Positions 20,651-31,153 of a stretch of DNA of 64,000 bases are shown here, in pieces. Source of the stretch: Agelas oroides (taxonomy: Eukaryota; Porifera; Demospongiae; Agelasida; Agelasidae). The stretch lies in NCBI GenBank assembly GCA_949130485.1, contig OX422184.1:17298324-17362323 (forward strand), in the 5' to 3' direction. Each line of letters opens with the position of its first letter. The first letter of the stretch is position 1. The notes beneath the pieces are model-generated. The model saw only the letters and a program-made list of their open reading frames with translations, searched no databases and had not been told where the DNA came from. Both the position numbers and the translations under genes were made by a program.

Positions 20651-21080
20651 TTCACTCTAGATGCAATGGCTATGCTTATTATTAGGAACTGGACTGTGCA
20701 CCTCCCTCCGATCCCCTGCTCCCTGTTCCACTTTTGCCCTAGGCTTCCACACTATGTGTAGCTAGTTGGTTAGTTTAGTGACTTCTTTATGGCAGGACAA
20801 TTAGTGACTTCTTTATGGCAGGACAATTAGTGACTTCTTCATGGCAGGACAATTAGTGACTTCTTTAGGGCAGGACAATTAGTGACTTCTTTAGGGCAGG
20901 ACAATTAGTGACTTCTTTAGGGCAGGACAATTGTCCTGCCATAAAGAAGTCACTAAACTAACCAACTAGCTACACATAGTGTGGAAGCCTAGGGCAAAAG
21001 TGGAACAGGGAGCAGGGGATCGGAGGGAGGTGCACAGTCCAGTTCCTAATAATAAGCATAGCCATTGCATCTAGAGTGAA
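20651..21080. repeat. 150-bp-arm palindrome
   Basis: Arm 20,651-20,800 and arm 20,931-21,080 are complementary with at most a few differences. They are separated by 130 bp of the 26-bp units. The junction GACAATTGTCC marks where the orientation turns. Confidence 0.88.
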
Positions 21081-21343
21081 GTGAAGCGTACTTTGACTTG
21101 CTGACGTTGTATATCCAAGTATTCTGCTGACCTATGGTTGGTGCTAATTGGTGGTAGTTGAAGCCATGTAGAGGCGAGATGATAAAAAGAGCAAGCCAAC
21201 TTCTAGCACAGGCCCATTTAGTGTAGTCTCATGGCCAGCTCATGCGAGGAGAAGGGAGCAAAATTTCTTACAATACACAGCTGTAGCCAACACCAGTGGT
21301 GCCAGTTGTTCATTCTATCCATGATCACTGCAACACTATAACC

Positions 21344-21720
21344 CAGGCCCGTAGGCAGGGGGGGTTCGAGGGGGTTCGCTCGAACCCCCCTTTTGGCCTC
21401 CTTATACGCACCGTTTAACTGTACATTTTAAGTGCTCTACCGTTTGAAATTGGTCCACTAGCCTCGATGCCATTGGGAATCACCGCGGTCAAAACATGTC
21501 TGTTTGCAGCTATGCGATTTTGTTCATGGAGGACCAGCGCGGAACGCGCGCGTAAGCTGTCTTACGCCGCTGCGATGAAAGGACGCGCGTAAATACGTGC
21601 GTAAATAAATCGCTATTTCAGGCGCTTGAGAGTTCACCAGTTGTCTTCCTAGTGATGTCACCCCACCTGCTGTTCTGCCAACCTTAGTAGCTCCTCTCTT
21701 AAATCCTGGCTACGGGCCTG
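21344..21720. mobile_element. MITE with CAGGCCCGTAG ends
   Basis: Left CAGGCCCGTAGGCAGG and right CCTGGCTACGGGCCTG, flanked by TAACC at 21,339-21,343 and 21,721-21,725. The interior includes a small GGGTTCGCTCGAACCC palindrome and no ORF. Confidence 0.75.
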
Positions 21721-21725
21721 TAACC

Positions 21726-22933
21726 CGACCCTTTCTTGTCTGGTTGGAAGGGTCTGAGGTAGAGACCATTACCCATTTGCTGTTTATACTTCAGACTCTA
21801 TGACATTAATTGTGTGTCAACAAAATAGAGAACAAATTAAGCTGTGGCTGCACTGGAAATACTGTTCACCTCACCAGCTCAAACCTTTAACCTATACCTA
21901 TGCTAATCCGAATATTAAGTGCTGTTCTTTCAGCTGATTTCATACCTGAATGGGAAGCAACCAAGGCAATGCTGAAGTTGCACATCTAAATCTGTCTACA
22001 AACTTAATAACTGCATGAGGGTTTTCTGTGTATATCCCGAAAGAACAGGTACCAAGTCACTTTGCCACAGTAAGAGCCTGGGCTCCATTCCCTTATGTTC
22101 ATCATAAAAACTTCCACTGTCTCTTGCCTACAAAAGAGGGCTTATGGCACGCCTCTCATTGTCTAGCAGGTTACCTCCTAGCAGCCTTCGCTTTCTGGTA
22201 CAGGGTACATCAAAGTTGGCTTGCCACCCATTTTCACCTGTCAGGATACGCATAGCTGTGCACATGCACATAGTCTCACCTTCTTGCATCCATGAGTTTC
22301 TGGAGCTCAGGAGCAATTGCTTTGTAAATGATTGGTGAATGTTTTTATGGAGGGTCTCTGCTAATATCCTAGCTACCCCCCGTTATGGAAATATAAGTGT
22401 AGCCAGCAATCACATTGTAGAGGTCATGCATTACCATTTCCAGGGAAGATGTACTACAAATACAAGCATTCCAACTATTTACTAAACACATTAAGTTTAT
22501 TCTTTTCAGAATAATAATTCTAAACTAATTCATGCAGTTCAAGCTGTTTCGATCCTTAGTAGTAAACCATGTAACATGGTATTCAGGTAATAATTGAAGA
22601 GGTGAATGGAAAAACACCCTAAGTAACAATTTCTAAGTTTTGAGAAAGAGCTTGTTAAGTTTCAGAAGAGTACGTACAGCACAGCAATACGTTGCTGTAA
22701 AGCAACTACAATGCAGTCAATGGATACCATTGGTATTCTAGTCAGAGTCCTCATGCTCGTTGCCATAGTCATCAGTGTTTCCAGTGTCAGGTGCAGTCGT
22801 TTTAAGGTTCATGTAGAAGGATATTGTACTGAGAGGAAGAAATTTGTTGGTAATCTTTAACAAATCCTTCACTTTAGCTGGCTTAGCGGTACTTCAGCAA
22901 CATAAGCTGGTACTAGGTTACTCTCAGTGGTTG
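21726..22933. other. Unannotated spacer
   Basis: No gene is supported. The stretch 21,845-21,950 (CACTGGAAATACTGTTCACCT...) resembles 62,085-62,205, so at least this part is a dispersed repeat. Confidence 0.4.
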
Positions 22934-23367
22934 TTATTGAATTACAGAGTTTTGTGGAGATAGGCCATGCAGAGAGCTGAAGTACTGCTTACATACTTGC
23001 ACATGCTTTCCTCCAATCTTGATAAAGTACTTCAACACGTGCCGAGTTAGGGCGGTACGTTTAGTGACAGAGCCAGCACGACCTCCAGCTCCTCAGGCTA
23101 CTCGCTTGGGGTCAGAAATCTGAATAACTGACGACAGATACCATCGCTGAGCGTCATAGGTATCCATCTTGATATAATGGGAGAGGAGTTTGCCTCTGTC
23201 ATCGTCAGAGAACTTAGTACGACAGTTACACGCAGGTCGTGTAGGCTTCTCCGGCGATTCGCTTGCGTTTGCGCGCGTTGTCCTTCCACTGATCCGGCTT
23301 CGCCTTCGCCTTCCTCTTTCGAGGCTTTACAGGCGTTGGATTGATCGAGGATGAGGCAGACTGATCC
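22934..23367 (-). pseudogene. Decayed N-terminal fragment of a transposon-type protein
   Basis: The minus strand reads KPDQWKDNARKRKRIAGEAY. After a one-base frame change come CRTKFSDDDRGKLLSHYIKM, YDAQRWYLSSVIQ and DPKRVA, a stop, then KRTALTRHVLKYFIKIGGKH and VQVCKQYFSSL before a TAA at 22,934-22,936. This order (basic RKR start, Cys region, a run where KVQVCK-FF is typical) recalls the N-terminal part of DDE proteins widespread in invertebrate genomes. No catalytic part follows. The family assignment is from memory and tentative; decay is evident from the frameshift and internal stop. Confidence 0.45.
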
Positions 23368-23459
23368 TAGTCTCGCGTTGCGAGAGTCTGGCTACGCGCA
23401 GGGGCGGAGATATGGGGGGACACTTCTTGGTAGCTGTCTCCGCCACTGACGCGAGACTA
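23368..23459. mobile_element. Hairpin MITE with TAGTCTCGCG ends
   Basis: TAGTCTCGCGTTGCG at the left and TGACGCGAGACTA at the right, with inner GGGGCGGAGATA / TAGCTGTCTCCGCC. Flanks (GACTGATCC / GAACGATCT) match only partly, so the duplication is eroded. Confidence 0.65.
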
Positions 23460-23833
23460 GAACGATCTACGAAATTTATGCGGTGTCAGCGTTCTCTCAA
23501 CAAACGTGACGTCATTACGTCACGTTTGGTTTAAATAATCGCGTACTATGCTGCCGTTAGGCCACTCCAAATGAGACTTTAGTTTCCCGTCCGGACTTCT
23601 GTCATTTTCGATGCGGGCGGGCGGTCTATTACCATTAACCATTACTATGAATCTCATTATAAATTTGCGCGAAAACCTAACTGCGTCGGAATGTTCTCAT
23701 CCTGGAGCTGTCGAATGCATTCACGCTATTAGCGTTCCACTGAATGGGGCAACGTTGGCGCAATGCCTGCTTTTACACGAGTCTACGTTTGCTACTGTAC
23801 TGCATACTAGTGCGCGTTGGATGTTGCAGATAA

Positions 23834-24331
23834 TTTTGTAACTTGATTGGCAAACCCATCATTTTAAAAAGGGAACGGAAAGGGTGGAGGCCGTACAGGA
23901 CCACGAGTGGATGGCCTGAGAAGACTGGTAGGAAGTCAATAAATGGGGTTGCTAAAGGACCAAATAAAAACATGCAGGGGCAAGGCGGAAGGAAGGCACA
24001 GGGGAGTCCAAAAAACGGGGGAGCGCAAGAGAAGACATCAGTGGTAAAGTCACAGATTCAAGATGCACAGGTGGAGACTCCAAAAAACGGACAAGCAAAA
24101 ACAAGTGCGCAAAAGCCAGTGGAGAGGCAGCCAGGAGTACAAGCAACAGAAGTGAGAGGTCAAGCAGTGGAGTCACCTGGAATCGAAGGAGGGGTTCCCA
24201 GTTATGGACGGGGGCAAGTTTACTGCAATCCAGCTCAGCAGATGATGTTACAGCAAGTCCTCTGGAACTGCATATTGATGATGGCTCAGAGGGAACCACT
24301 CCCCCTACTGAGCCAGCAAGAATCCCTGTAA
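23834..24331 (+). CDS. ORF1 of the non-LTR retrotransposon
   Basis: The frame opens at 23,834 after a TAA and ends with TAA at 24,329-24,331. The first ATG in frame is 23,972 (M in NKNMQGQGG), which would give 119 residues. The product is basic, Gln/Gly/Lys-rich and low in hydrophobics (KNGGAQEKTSVVKSQ, KTSAQKPVERQPGVQ), as expected for a nucleic-acid-binding ORF1 protein. No zinc knuckle is visible. ORF2 overlaps it in the -1 frame from 23,965. Two A AAA AAC heptamers in this frame offer a route to a fusion. Only the length of the frame and its neighbour support coding. Confidence 0.6.
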   Translation, partial: FCNLIGKPIILKRERKGWRPYRTTSGWPEKTGRKSINGVAKGPNKNMQGQGGRKAQGSPKNGGAQEKTSVVKSQIQDAQVETPKNGQAKTSAQKPVERQPGVQATEVRGQAVESPGIEGGVPSYGRGQVYCNPAQQMMLQQVLWNCILMMAQREPLPLLSQQESL

Positions 24332-27300
24332 GTCATGGGAGGGGGGGAGGGGAGGGTCGCGCCGGGGGAAGGGGAAAGGGGGGGGAAGAGCTAGAGGTAG
24401 GTGTAATTCGGTTGGGATTCCTGAATTGTAGAGGGTGGTGGTCAAGAGAAGTTGATGTCAACTTGGTGTTGCAGCAGCTAGATCTTGACATATTTGGCTT
24501 GGCAGAAACATTTCTACGGAAGGGAGAGGAGCCTCAGGTGGGTGGATATAAGTGGTATGGAAACAACAGGAAGGCATGTAAGAGGGCAAGTGGAGGTGTG
24601 GGGTTATTAGTTCGTGATGGTTTGCAAGCTAGAACCTTAAAGGATGAGACTGAAGGGGTTCTTTGGGTAGAAGTAAAACTGGAAGATGAGGGGAAGGTAG
24701 CTGTTGGAGTGGTCTATGCAAATCCTGAGGGTGTGAGGAGTGAAGAAACTGAAGTACAATTTGAAAAGGTAGGAGCTGATTTGCTGGAATGGCGTAGATT
24801 GGGGTACAAAGTGGTGGTAATGGGGGACTTCAATGCACATATTGGCAGAGGAGAGGAGGAAGTCGCAAACCAGAATGGACGGAGGTTACTAAATTTAGCA
24901 TATGTAGGAAATATGGTGATTGGTAACGAGCTGCCTGTATGTAAGGGAAGGTGGACTTGGGAATGTGGAGACAAGAAATCGGTGATTGACTATATGTTAT
25001 TCCCACAAGAGCATAGGCATGAGTTGGTGGAAATGATAGTAGAAGACAGGGGGGTTATCGATACAGGGTCAGATCACAATGTTGTTTGGGGTGTGTTTAA
25101 GGTGGGAAACCCTAAGGAGATGAGGAGAGAAGAAAGGTTCAAGTGGAGGGTTGATGGGAGAAGCAGCTGGGATGAGTTTCAGGAAGCAATTGAGGAGGAA
25201 TTTCAAGGATGGGAGGCCTGGGTGAGAGATGTGGAAATCAGGGAAGTAGGAGAAGAACTAGTTGAGAGAGTATGGGGAGAATGGAAAACAAAGGTGATGT
25301 CAGCAGCGGAAAGAGGGATTGGTAAGAAAAGGATTTCAGAGCTGTCTAAGGGTTGGTGGTCGAAGGAAGTGGAGGAAGCAATCCAAACAAGAAGGGAAGC
25401 TTGCAAACGGCTAAGACAGGCTAGGAGGAGAGGAGAGGCAGTTAATGAATGCTGGAAAACATACAGAGAGAAGAGGAGACAGGTGAAGAAGGTGATTAGA
25501 AAGGAGAAAAAGAAAAATAGGAAGAACAAGTTGCAGAAAATCAAAGAACAAGGAGGGCCAAGTTGCAAGTTATTCTGGTCAGACTTGCGAGGGAAAAAGA
25601 AAAACCGGAGGATCACAAGGATGAGAGGGAAGGACGGAGCAGTAGTTGAAGAAACAGAACAGATTCTGGAGGTGTTGGCTAAACATTGGGAGGAGCTAGG
25701 GAAGAGTCGTAATAGTTTGGATCCAGAGCAGGAACCAGAGCTAATTCATGAAAGTTCAGACCTGTGCCAAGAGATAGGATGGGAGGAAGTGGTCAGGGTT
25801 TTGAAGACGCTGAAGAGGGGGAAGGCGCCAGGCCCAGATGGAATTCTAAATGAGATGTTAATTTATGGAGGGAGCAGGATGGTGGAAAGTATGAGGTGCA
25901 TGTTCAATGTAACGAGGAGAAGCCAAGTATACCCACAGGATTGGAAGAGTAGTTTTGTCATACCCCTGTTTAAGGATGGCGATCCAGAGAGTGCGAGCAA
26001 CTACAGAGGCATTGCACTGGGAAGCTGTGTTGCCAAAGTTTGGGCAAAGATTTTGACAGTTCGGCTGGGAGAGTATGCAGAAGAAAATATATTGACAGAT
26101 GCCCAGGGAGGTTTCAGGGCAAAACGGAGGTGTGCAGACCAGATTATGATCTTGAGGGGTGCATGTGAGTTGAGGAAGAGAAAGAAGAAAAGTACCTGGC
26201 TGGGTTTTATGGATGTAAGTAAAGCATATGATACAGTGTGGAGGGAAGGGCTGTGGAGGAAAATGCGGGAATACGGTGTGGAAGAATCATTTGTTAGTTT
26301 GTGTGAGGGGCTGTATGAAGGGGTGCAAGCTAGTGTTCAAGTAGATGGGCAACAGTCAAGGTGGTTTAGAGTAGACGAGGGACTCCGGCAAGGCTGCCCC
26401 CTGTCACCACTCTTGTATAGTGTCTATATTATGGGAATGGTGGAAGAGTTGGAGAGAGAAAACTTAGGGGTGAAAGTGTCTGGGGTATGGTGTGGAGCAT
26501 TACTATATGCTGATGACATTGTGCTGATAGCAGAGTCAGGTGAGGAGTTGCAAAAGATGCTGGATATGGTAGGAAGATATGCAGAAATGTGGAAGTTCAG
26601 GTTCAATGCAAGGAAGAGTAAGGTGATGGTGGTAGGTAGAAAGAACAGTGGCGAGAAGTGGAAAATTGGTGATGAAGAGATGGAAGAAGTAGAGTCCTTC
26701 AAATACCTGGGTGTATGGTTTGACCAGAGGATGAGGGGAAATGTGCAGCTGGAGAAGATGGTGGAACAGGCTGAGGAATGGGCAGGCAAAGTTGAATGGA
26801 TGGCAAGGGTGGATGGGGAACTAGAGGCAGAGCGAGGTCGATTGATATGGGACCTAGTAGCAAGGCCTGGCCTGGAACATGCAGCAGAGGTGTGGTGGCC
26901 AGGGGGGAAGACAGTAGGAAAGAGGTTGGAGGCTGTACAGGATAGGTTGGGAAGAAAACTGTTGGGAGCTAGTAGAACAGTGGCAGGGGAGGCAATCCGT
27001 GGGGAAATGGGATGGAGAAAGTTAGAAGAAAGAAGAGAGGAGAAGAAGATGTTGTATGGGCGGAGATTCTGGGAGCTAGGCGAAGAGAGGTTGGTGAAGC
27101 TGATAGTAGAAAAATTGAAAGAGTCAGGTGGAGTAGGCTGGAGGGAAGAATATGAGATGTTGCTAAGAAAGTATGGCTTGGAGGAAGCCGAAGAGGAAGA
27201 GTCAGGGTCAGCAGCAGCCTGGAAGAGGAAAATAGAAAAACAAAACTGGGAAGACTGGCAAGAAGAGGTGGACAGGAAAAGTAGCTTGAAATGGTATAAG

Positions 27301-27735
27301 AAGGTTAAAGAAGAGTATGGGCCGGAGAAATACGTAGGTTCATGGGAGGGACATGTGGCAGTACGGTTGAAGTTCCGGTTGAGGTCAGGGTCTGCAGGGT
27401 TGTTTGAAGATAAAAAGAGATGCGGGATGGTGGAAGAGGACAGATGTGTGCTGTGTAATGGAGGGAAGGTGGAAGATGTTAAGCATTTTGTATTGGAGTG
27501 TGAGGAGTTTGACCAGGATAGATGTCGGCTTCTGGAAAGGATCAAGGGAATTGTGGGAGCAGAGGAGTGGGTGAAGGGATATGAAGAAGGTGATGATGAT
27601 AGTAGAGTGAGTTTACTGCTAGGGAGAAGGGTAGATGTGAATAGGGAGGTGATGGATGACATAGACAGGTGCATAATGAAAGAGATGGTGACGTGGTGGC
27701 AGAGGCGTAAGGTGTTGTTAGGTTGGGTTAACTAG
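23965..27735 (+). CDS. ORF2: endonuclease-reverse transcriptase of a non-LTR retrotransposon
   Basis: The frame is open from 23,965 (just after TAA) to the TAG at 27,733. There is no in-frame ATG until far inside the endonuclease domain, so translation probably comes from ORF1 by a -1 shift or from a non-ATG codon. From about 24,412: an APE-type endonuclease (FLNCRGWW, LDIFGLAET, VVMGDFNAH, GSDHNVVWG). Then a reverse transcriptase with GKAPGPDGILNE, FMDVSKAYDTVW (motif A), EGLRQGCPLSPLLY (B), YADDIVLIA (C) and FKYLGVWFD. The C-terminus has a C-x2-C...H-x4-C knuckle (CVLCNGGKVEDVKHFVLEC). No RNase H is seen. The order fits the CR1/L2/Jockey group of non-LTR elements; the clade is not certain. 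The frame is undamaged, so the copy may be recent. The coding strand is strikingly purine-rich. Confidence 0.92.
24010..24016 (+). promoter_or_regulatory. Candidate -1 frameshift heptamer A AAA AAC (first)
   Basis: In the ORF1 frame the codons are CCA AAA AAC GGG, so the heptamer is exactly in X XXY YYZ register. A -1 slip here enters the ORF2 frame, which is open from 23,965. I could not fold the downstream G-rich sequence to look for a stimulator. Confidence 0.5.
24082..24088 (+). promoter_or_regulatory. Candidate -1 frameshift heptamer A AAA AAC (second)
   Basis: The same heptamer in the same register 72 bp later (CCA AAA AAC GGA). The two sites share surrounding bases, so one may be a copy of the other within a small internal repeat. 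Confidence 0.45.
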
Positions 27736-28486
27736 CTCTTACTCCCCCTGATTACCTGGGTACCGGTGCCCCCTCCTCTTTTTCTCTCTCAGTGAACTGA
27801 CACTAATAAACTACATGTCATGGTAGCTGTATTTATTTGTTTATCATATCACACAGTTGTATAAGTATGTCACTTAAAAATCTGCCATGTACATGTACTG
27901 TGATGGCCCTTACGGGTTCAACTATTCCAATTAAATCATAATGGCCATAATGGTCAAATGGCGCGGTAGACTCCGGAGGGGGCGGGCGGAGGACGGGAAA
28001 CTATAGTCTCATTTGGAGTGGCCTTAGTTGCCGTACGAGCTCCAAAACTGGGGAACAGACGCACAATAGATAAAGTCGTCTATCTACGCAGACGCACAAT
28101 AGATATAAATATAAAAATGAGTAATTTTATGGGAATAATACATAAATTGTCTAGATTGCTTCTCTCCTTGAGCTTCACATGTAAGTTGAAGAACCTCATC
28201 AGGAGTAGTGAATCATAATCTTTTTGATTTGGTACATGCCATCTTTGGCAACTTCAAGTTTGTGCTACACTCATAATTTATTGACATGTGTAACATGTGA
28301 TGATGCACCAATAAAATTAATTAATATTGTGAAATGACAAGAAGATATTATACACTTATTTGAAGCTATGCCTATTTACTGGTTTCTACGGTACTGAAAG
28401 CAAAAAGCATAATAGCATTCAGGCAGATGTTCATTTCACATCGTATATACATGATTGACCTAGCTATGGTTTTGTTCTTCCTGCAG

Positions 28487-28558
28487 ATCATTGGGATAGT
28501 GCTGGTGTGTTTTGTGGCCATCTACAAACACAGGCAAAATAAGTACGAAGTTGCTTAA
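28487..28558 (+). CDS. Terminal exon of a single-pass membrane protein
   Basis: A good acceptor (TTTTGTTCTTCCTGCAG) precedes 23 codons and TAA: IIGIVLVCFVAIYKHRQNKY then EVA. This is a transmembrane segment followed by a basic stop-transfer and a short cytoplasmic tail, typical of the last exon of a type I membrane protein. The upstream exons are not recognised in the window; the retrotransposon unit ends 460 bp upstream. Family unknown. Confidence 0.5.
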   Translation: MIGIVLVCFVAIYKHRQNKYEVA

Positions 28559-29308
28559 CTTTGTGACATCGCCACAGTAGCCAACTTACTCTCTATACAG
28601 AACCTTCAAGCACATGTGTGGCTTTTGCAGTAGATGTTTTTAGTACATTATGTTGTGAGTGCATTTTACAAACTTTGCTGTGCATCATTGTAGATGAATG
28701 TCTATACATAACTTGATTGTCAACTTGTACCTTAGCCTCACATGCAGGCTTTTGTTCCAACATTTTTGGCTGCTAGCTATAGGGCAGAGGCCTGGGTGAG
28801 GATAGCCGCTAAGAATAAAAGAAACTAAGTATGTTTAGCCGTGATGTACCAATGCAAAATGGATGGACTGGTGATTGTCAACCACAACTGCACATATGCA
28901 GCTAAAACCGTTAGTAGCAGGGGAAGGAATTATGCATTATTCAACTATATATAAGCCACAGGAATAAAATCATAAACCATGTGCCTGACAAGCAAATAAT
29001 TTAGGAGCTATCCCAAAGTACTTTTCAAATAAAGCTCTAACCTTATTGGTCAATCTATTATACACAGCTATACGTGCATATGCGCCCTAAATTAACCATA
29101 ATAAACCCTAACCCAACCAATCAGATTAGAGCTTTGAAACGTACTTTAGCACTGTAGCGAATATGCTCATTAAATTTACAAAGTCATGTGATGAACAATC
29201 AACAAACCACATCTCCCCAGAAATCACCCACTGCGCAGGACGCGTTACATACAGGCCATTCCCGGCTCCAGTTTTACGGTCTGTTCCAGTTCTGGTTCGG
29301 GACCCTTG
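28559..29308. other. Spacer with one palindromic MITE
   Basis: At 29,013-29,155 the sequences AAAGCTCTAACCTTATTGGT and its partner ACCAATCAGATTAGAGCTTT form a hairpin-like inverted repeat of about 35-bp arms. The rest has no gene. Confidence 0.55.
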
Positions 29309-30199
29309 TAGCCTCGTACCCAGGCCAACTAGCCTCGTTCCCAGGCCGTTCCCGCCTCCAGTTTTTGATCACTTGCAGTATAGATCTTATCCGCGGGACC
29401 ATTTTGTGATTACGTCATTCACTTCCGGATGGCAAAAGCGCACGAATGTCCATTAGCTGCCGTGTGTAAGGCTGTAAGTGAAGAGGCCTGAAAGGAAGTA
29501 GCGCTCGGTTCTTTTGATTCTCCGAGGCCCCAAACTTGATGAGATTGTAGGAAAAAGCTACTAAACAACAGAAATGGTAGGCGACAGCGTATAGTAGTAC
29601 TTGTGAAAGTCAGTTCATAGTGCTACTACCTAAGGTTGCTACAGCTGGCAAAAGCGTTTAGATGGTTTATCTACTCGATAGTGAGCTAGGATCGCTTCTG
29701 CGTCATGGGAATACTCGCTGTACTCTTCGCCCTTTGCCATAGTTCACAGCAATCCGGCTGTAAAACAGAGCGCCCTTTCCTCCTTTTGCAATTTGCCATC
29801 CGGAAGTTAATGACGTAATCTCAAAATTATCGTTCGTGGATAAGGTCTATAAAAGCGGAGGGGAAGGCCTGGGAGAAAGAGTCACATGCGTGACGTCAGG
29901 TAGACGTGAGGGTAGACGTAAGGGGGGCGGTGCCCAACGAAGAATCTCGAGGTCCTTCTTGTAATATCTTGTCCAAGAACTTGAGACTGTAACATTCGAA
30001 AGACAGCGTCAATACAGCTCGTTGTTCGGGAGACTCGAGGCTGATCAACGCAAAGTTTGTGAGTTACAACGATTGGGCACCGCCCCCCCTCACGTCTACC
30101 TGACGTCACGCACGTGACTCTTTCTCCCAGGCCTTCCCCTCCGTTTTTATACTGCAAGCGATCAAAACTGGAGGCGGGAATGGCCTGGGAACGAGGCTA
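29309..30199. mobile_element. 891-bp compound TAGCCTCG element, 9-bp duplication
   Basis: It is flanked by exact GGACCCTTG at 29,300-29,308 and 30,200-30,208. The left end is doubled (TAGCCTCGTACC then TAGCCTCGTTCC 21 bp later). The TIRs carry CCGCCTCCAGTTTTTGATCA. Inside are two more inverted pairs: GATTACGTCATT / AATGACGTAATC (about 29,408 and 29,810), and a long foldback 29,862-30,150 with about 75-bp arms. No gene. Confidence 0.85.
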
Positions 30200-30845
30200 G
30201 GACCCTTGCGGTTCAGAACGCCCTTTGACCTTTGATCTTTGACTTTCACCGGAAGTTATGGGGAGGGGCCTAGTGCTGCTGTTAATGTTCTGGTTGGCAT
30301 GAATCTGCGCTGCAACGTGTTCTGTCTTCTGAAGTCTGCTCTGTGACATGTCTTCCAACGCTGGAGGTAATACGCAAATCCATGCACATGCGTACACGAG
30401 GGAGGGAGTCGACAGAAAAACCGGTGTCATAGGATTGAGTGACTCCCAGTCACTCCCTCCTGGGAGCCAGTGACTCCGGTCACTCCCTCTCAGGAATAAG
30501 TGGTTTGGTAAAAGTGCAGCTGAAGCTAGTGGCCCTGGGGATTCAGTCATTCATCTGACATCGGTAGAAGTATTAAATACTCTGCTATGTGTGACAAGAG
30601 TAATGTACATGTTGTAGGGTACATAGGTAGTGTCTTACTACTGTACTATCTACATTATGATTCTACTAAAGGGGCCTGATGTTGGCACATTCTCCATGTG
30701 GCGTTCCTTACAATACATCATCGTTACGTCACGTACTGTTGTTGTTCTTACGCCATGAACGCCATGAACGTCACAGCTACCGTTAACGTGCAAGACAAAG
30801 GTTTTGGTCACTTTTAACACAGACCAGAAGGGAAAAATCCCATTC

Positions 30846-30880
30846 CCTAGCCCTAACCCTAACCCTAACCCTAACTGTAA
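30846..30880. repeat. Interstitial telomere-type repeat (CCCTAA)n
   Basis: About five CCCTAA units, the first and last degenerate. The TTAGGG type is the usual metazoan telomere repeat. It is not terminal here. Confidence 0.8.
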
Positions 30881-31097
30881 CACTAAGCCCTAACCATTCG
30901 GCTACGAGGCACTGCTGACGACTGCGGTGCACTGCACTGTCTTTAACGCACCAACCAACATTACAATATAATATTACACGATGTAAAGGACGTAAATTAC
31001 ATGACGTAAAGATGACGTATTCTAAGGAACGGTACATGAAGAATAACCCCTGATGTTTGCCGCAACCAGCTAGGTATAAGGGAAATATGGGCATTAC

Positions 31098-31153
31098 TAG
31101 CCTCGTACCAGTGCGACCACGTGGCCTGGGTACGTGGCCTGGGTACGAGGCTA
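31098..31153. mobile_element. 56-bp hairpin MITE, 9-bp duplication
   Basis: TAGCCTCGTACCA ... GGTACGAGGCTA, flanked by exact GGGCATTAC at 31,089-31,097 and 31,154-31,162. It is one of the smallest copies that still shows a full duplication. Confidence 0.9.

Larger units (their letters stand above)
23560..28023. mobile_element. TIR-flanked unit containing a non-LTR retrotransposon
   Basis: GGCCACTCCAAATGAGACT (left) and its complement (right, ending at 28,023) are about 33-bp TIRs with one mismatch. They are flanked by TTA at 23,557-23,559 and 28,024-28,026. GGCC ends and a TTA duplication fit a PIF/Harbinger-type MITE. A complete two-ORF retrotransposon lies inside, so it probably inserted into the MITE; the retroelement's own target duplication is not obvious and there is no poly(A) tail at its 3' end (about 27,735-27,900). 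Confidence 0.75.

Noticed and set aside
26424..27674. 416-codon minus-strand ORF rich in Ser, Pro and Leu
   Set aside because: It is the antisense shadow of the purine-rich reverse transcriptase ORF; composition is explained by the complementary strand and no domain is visible.
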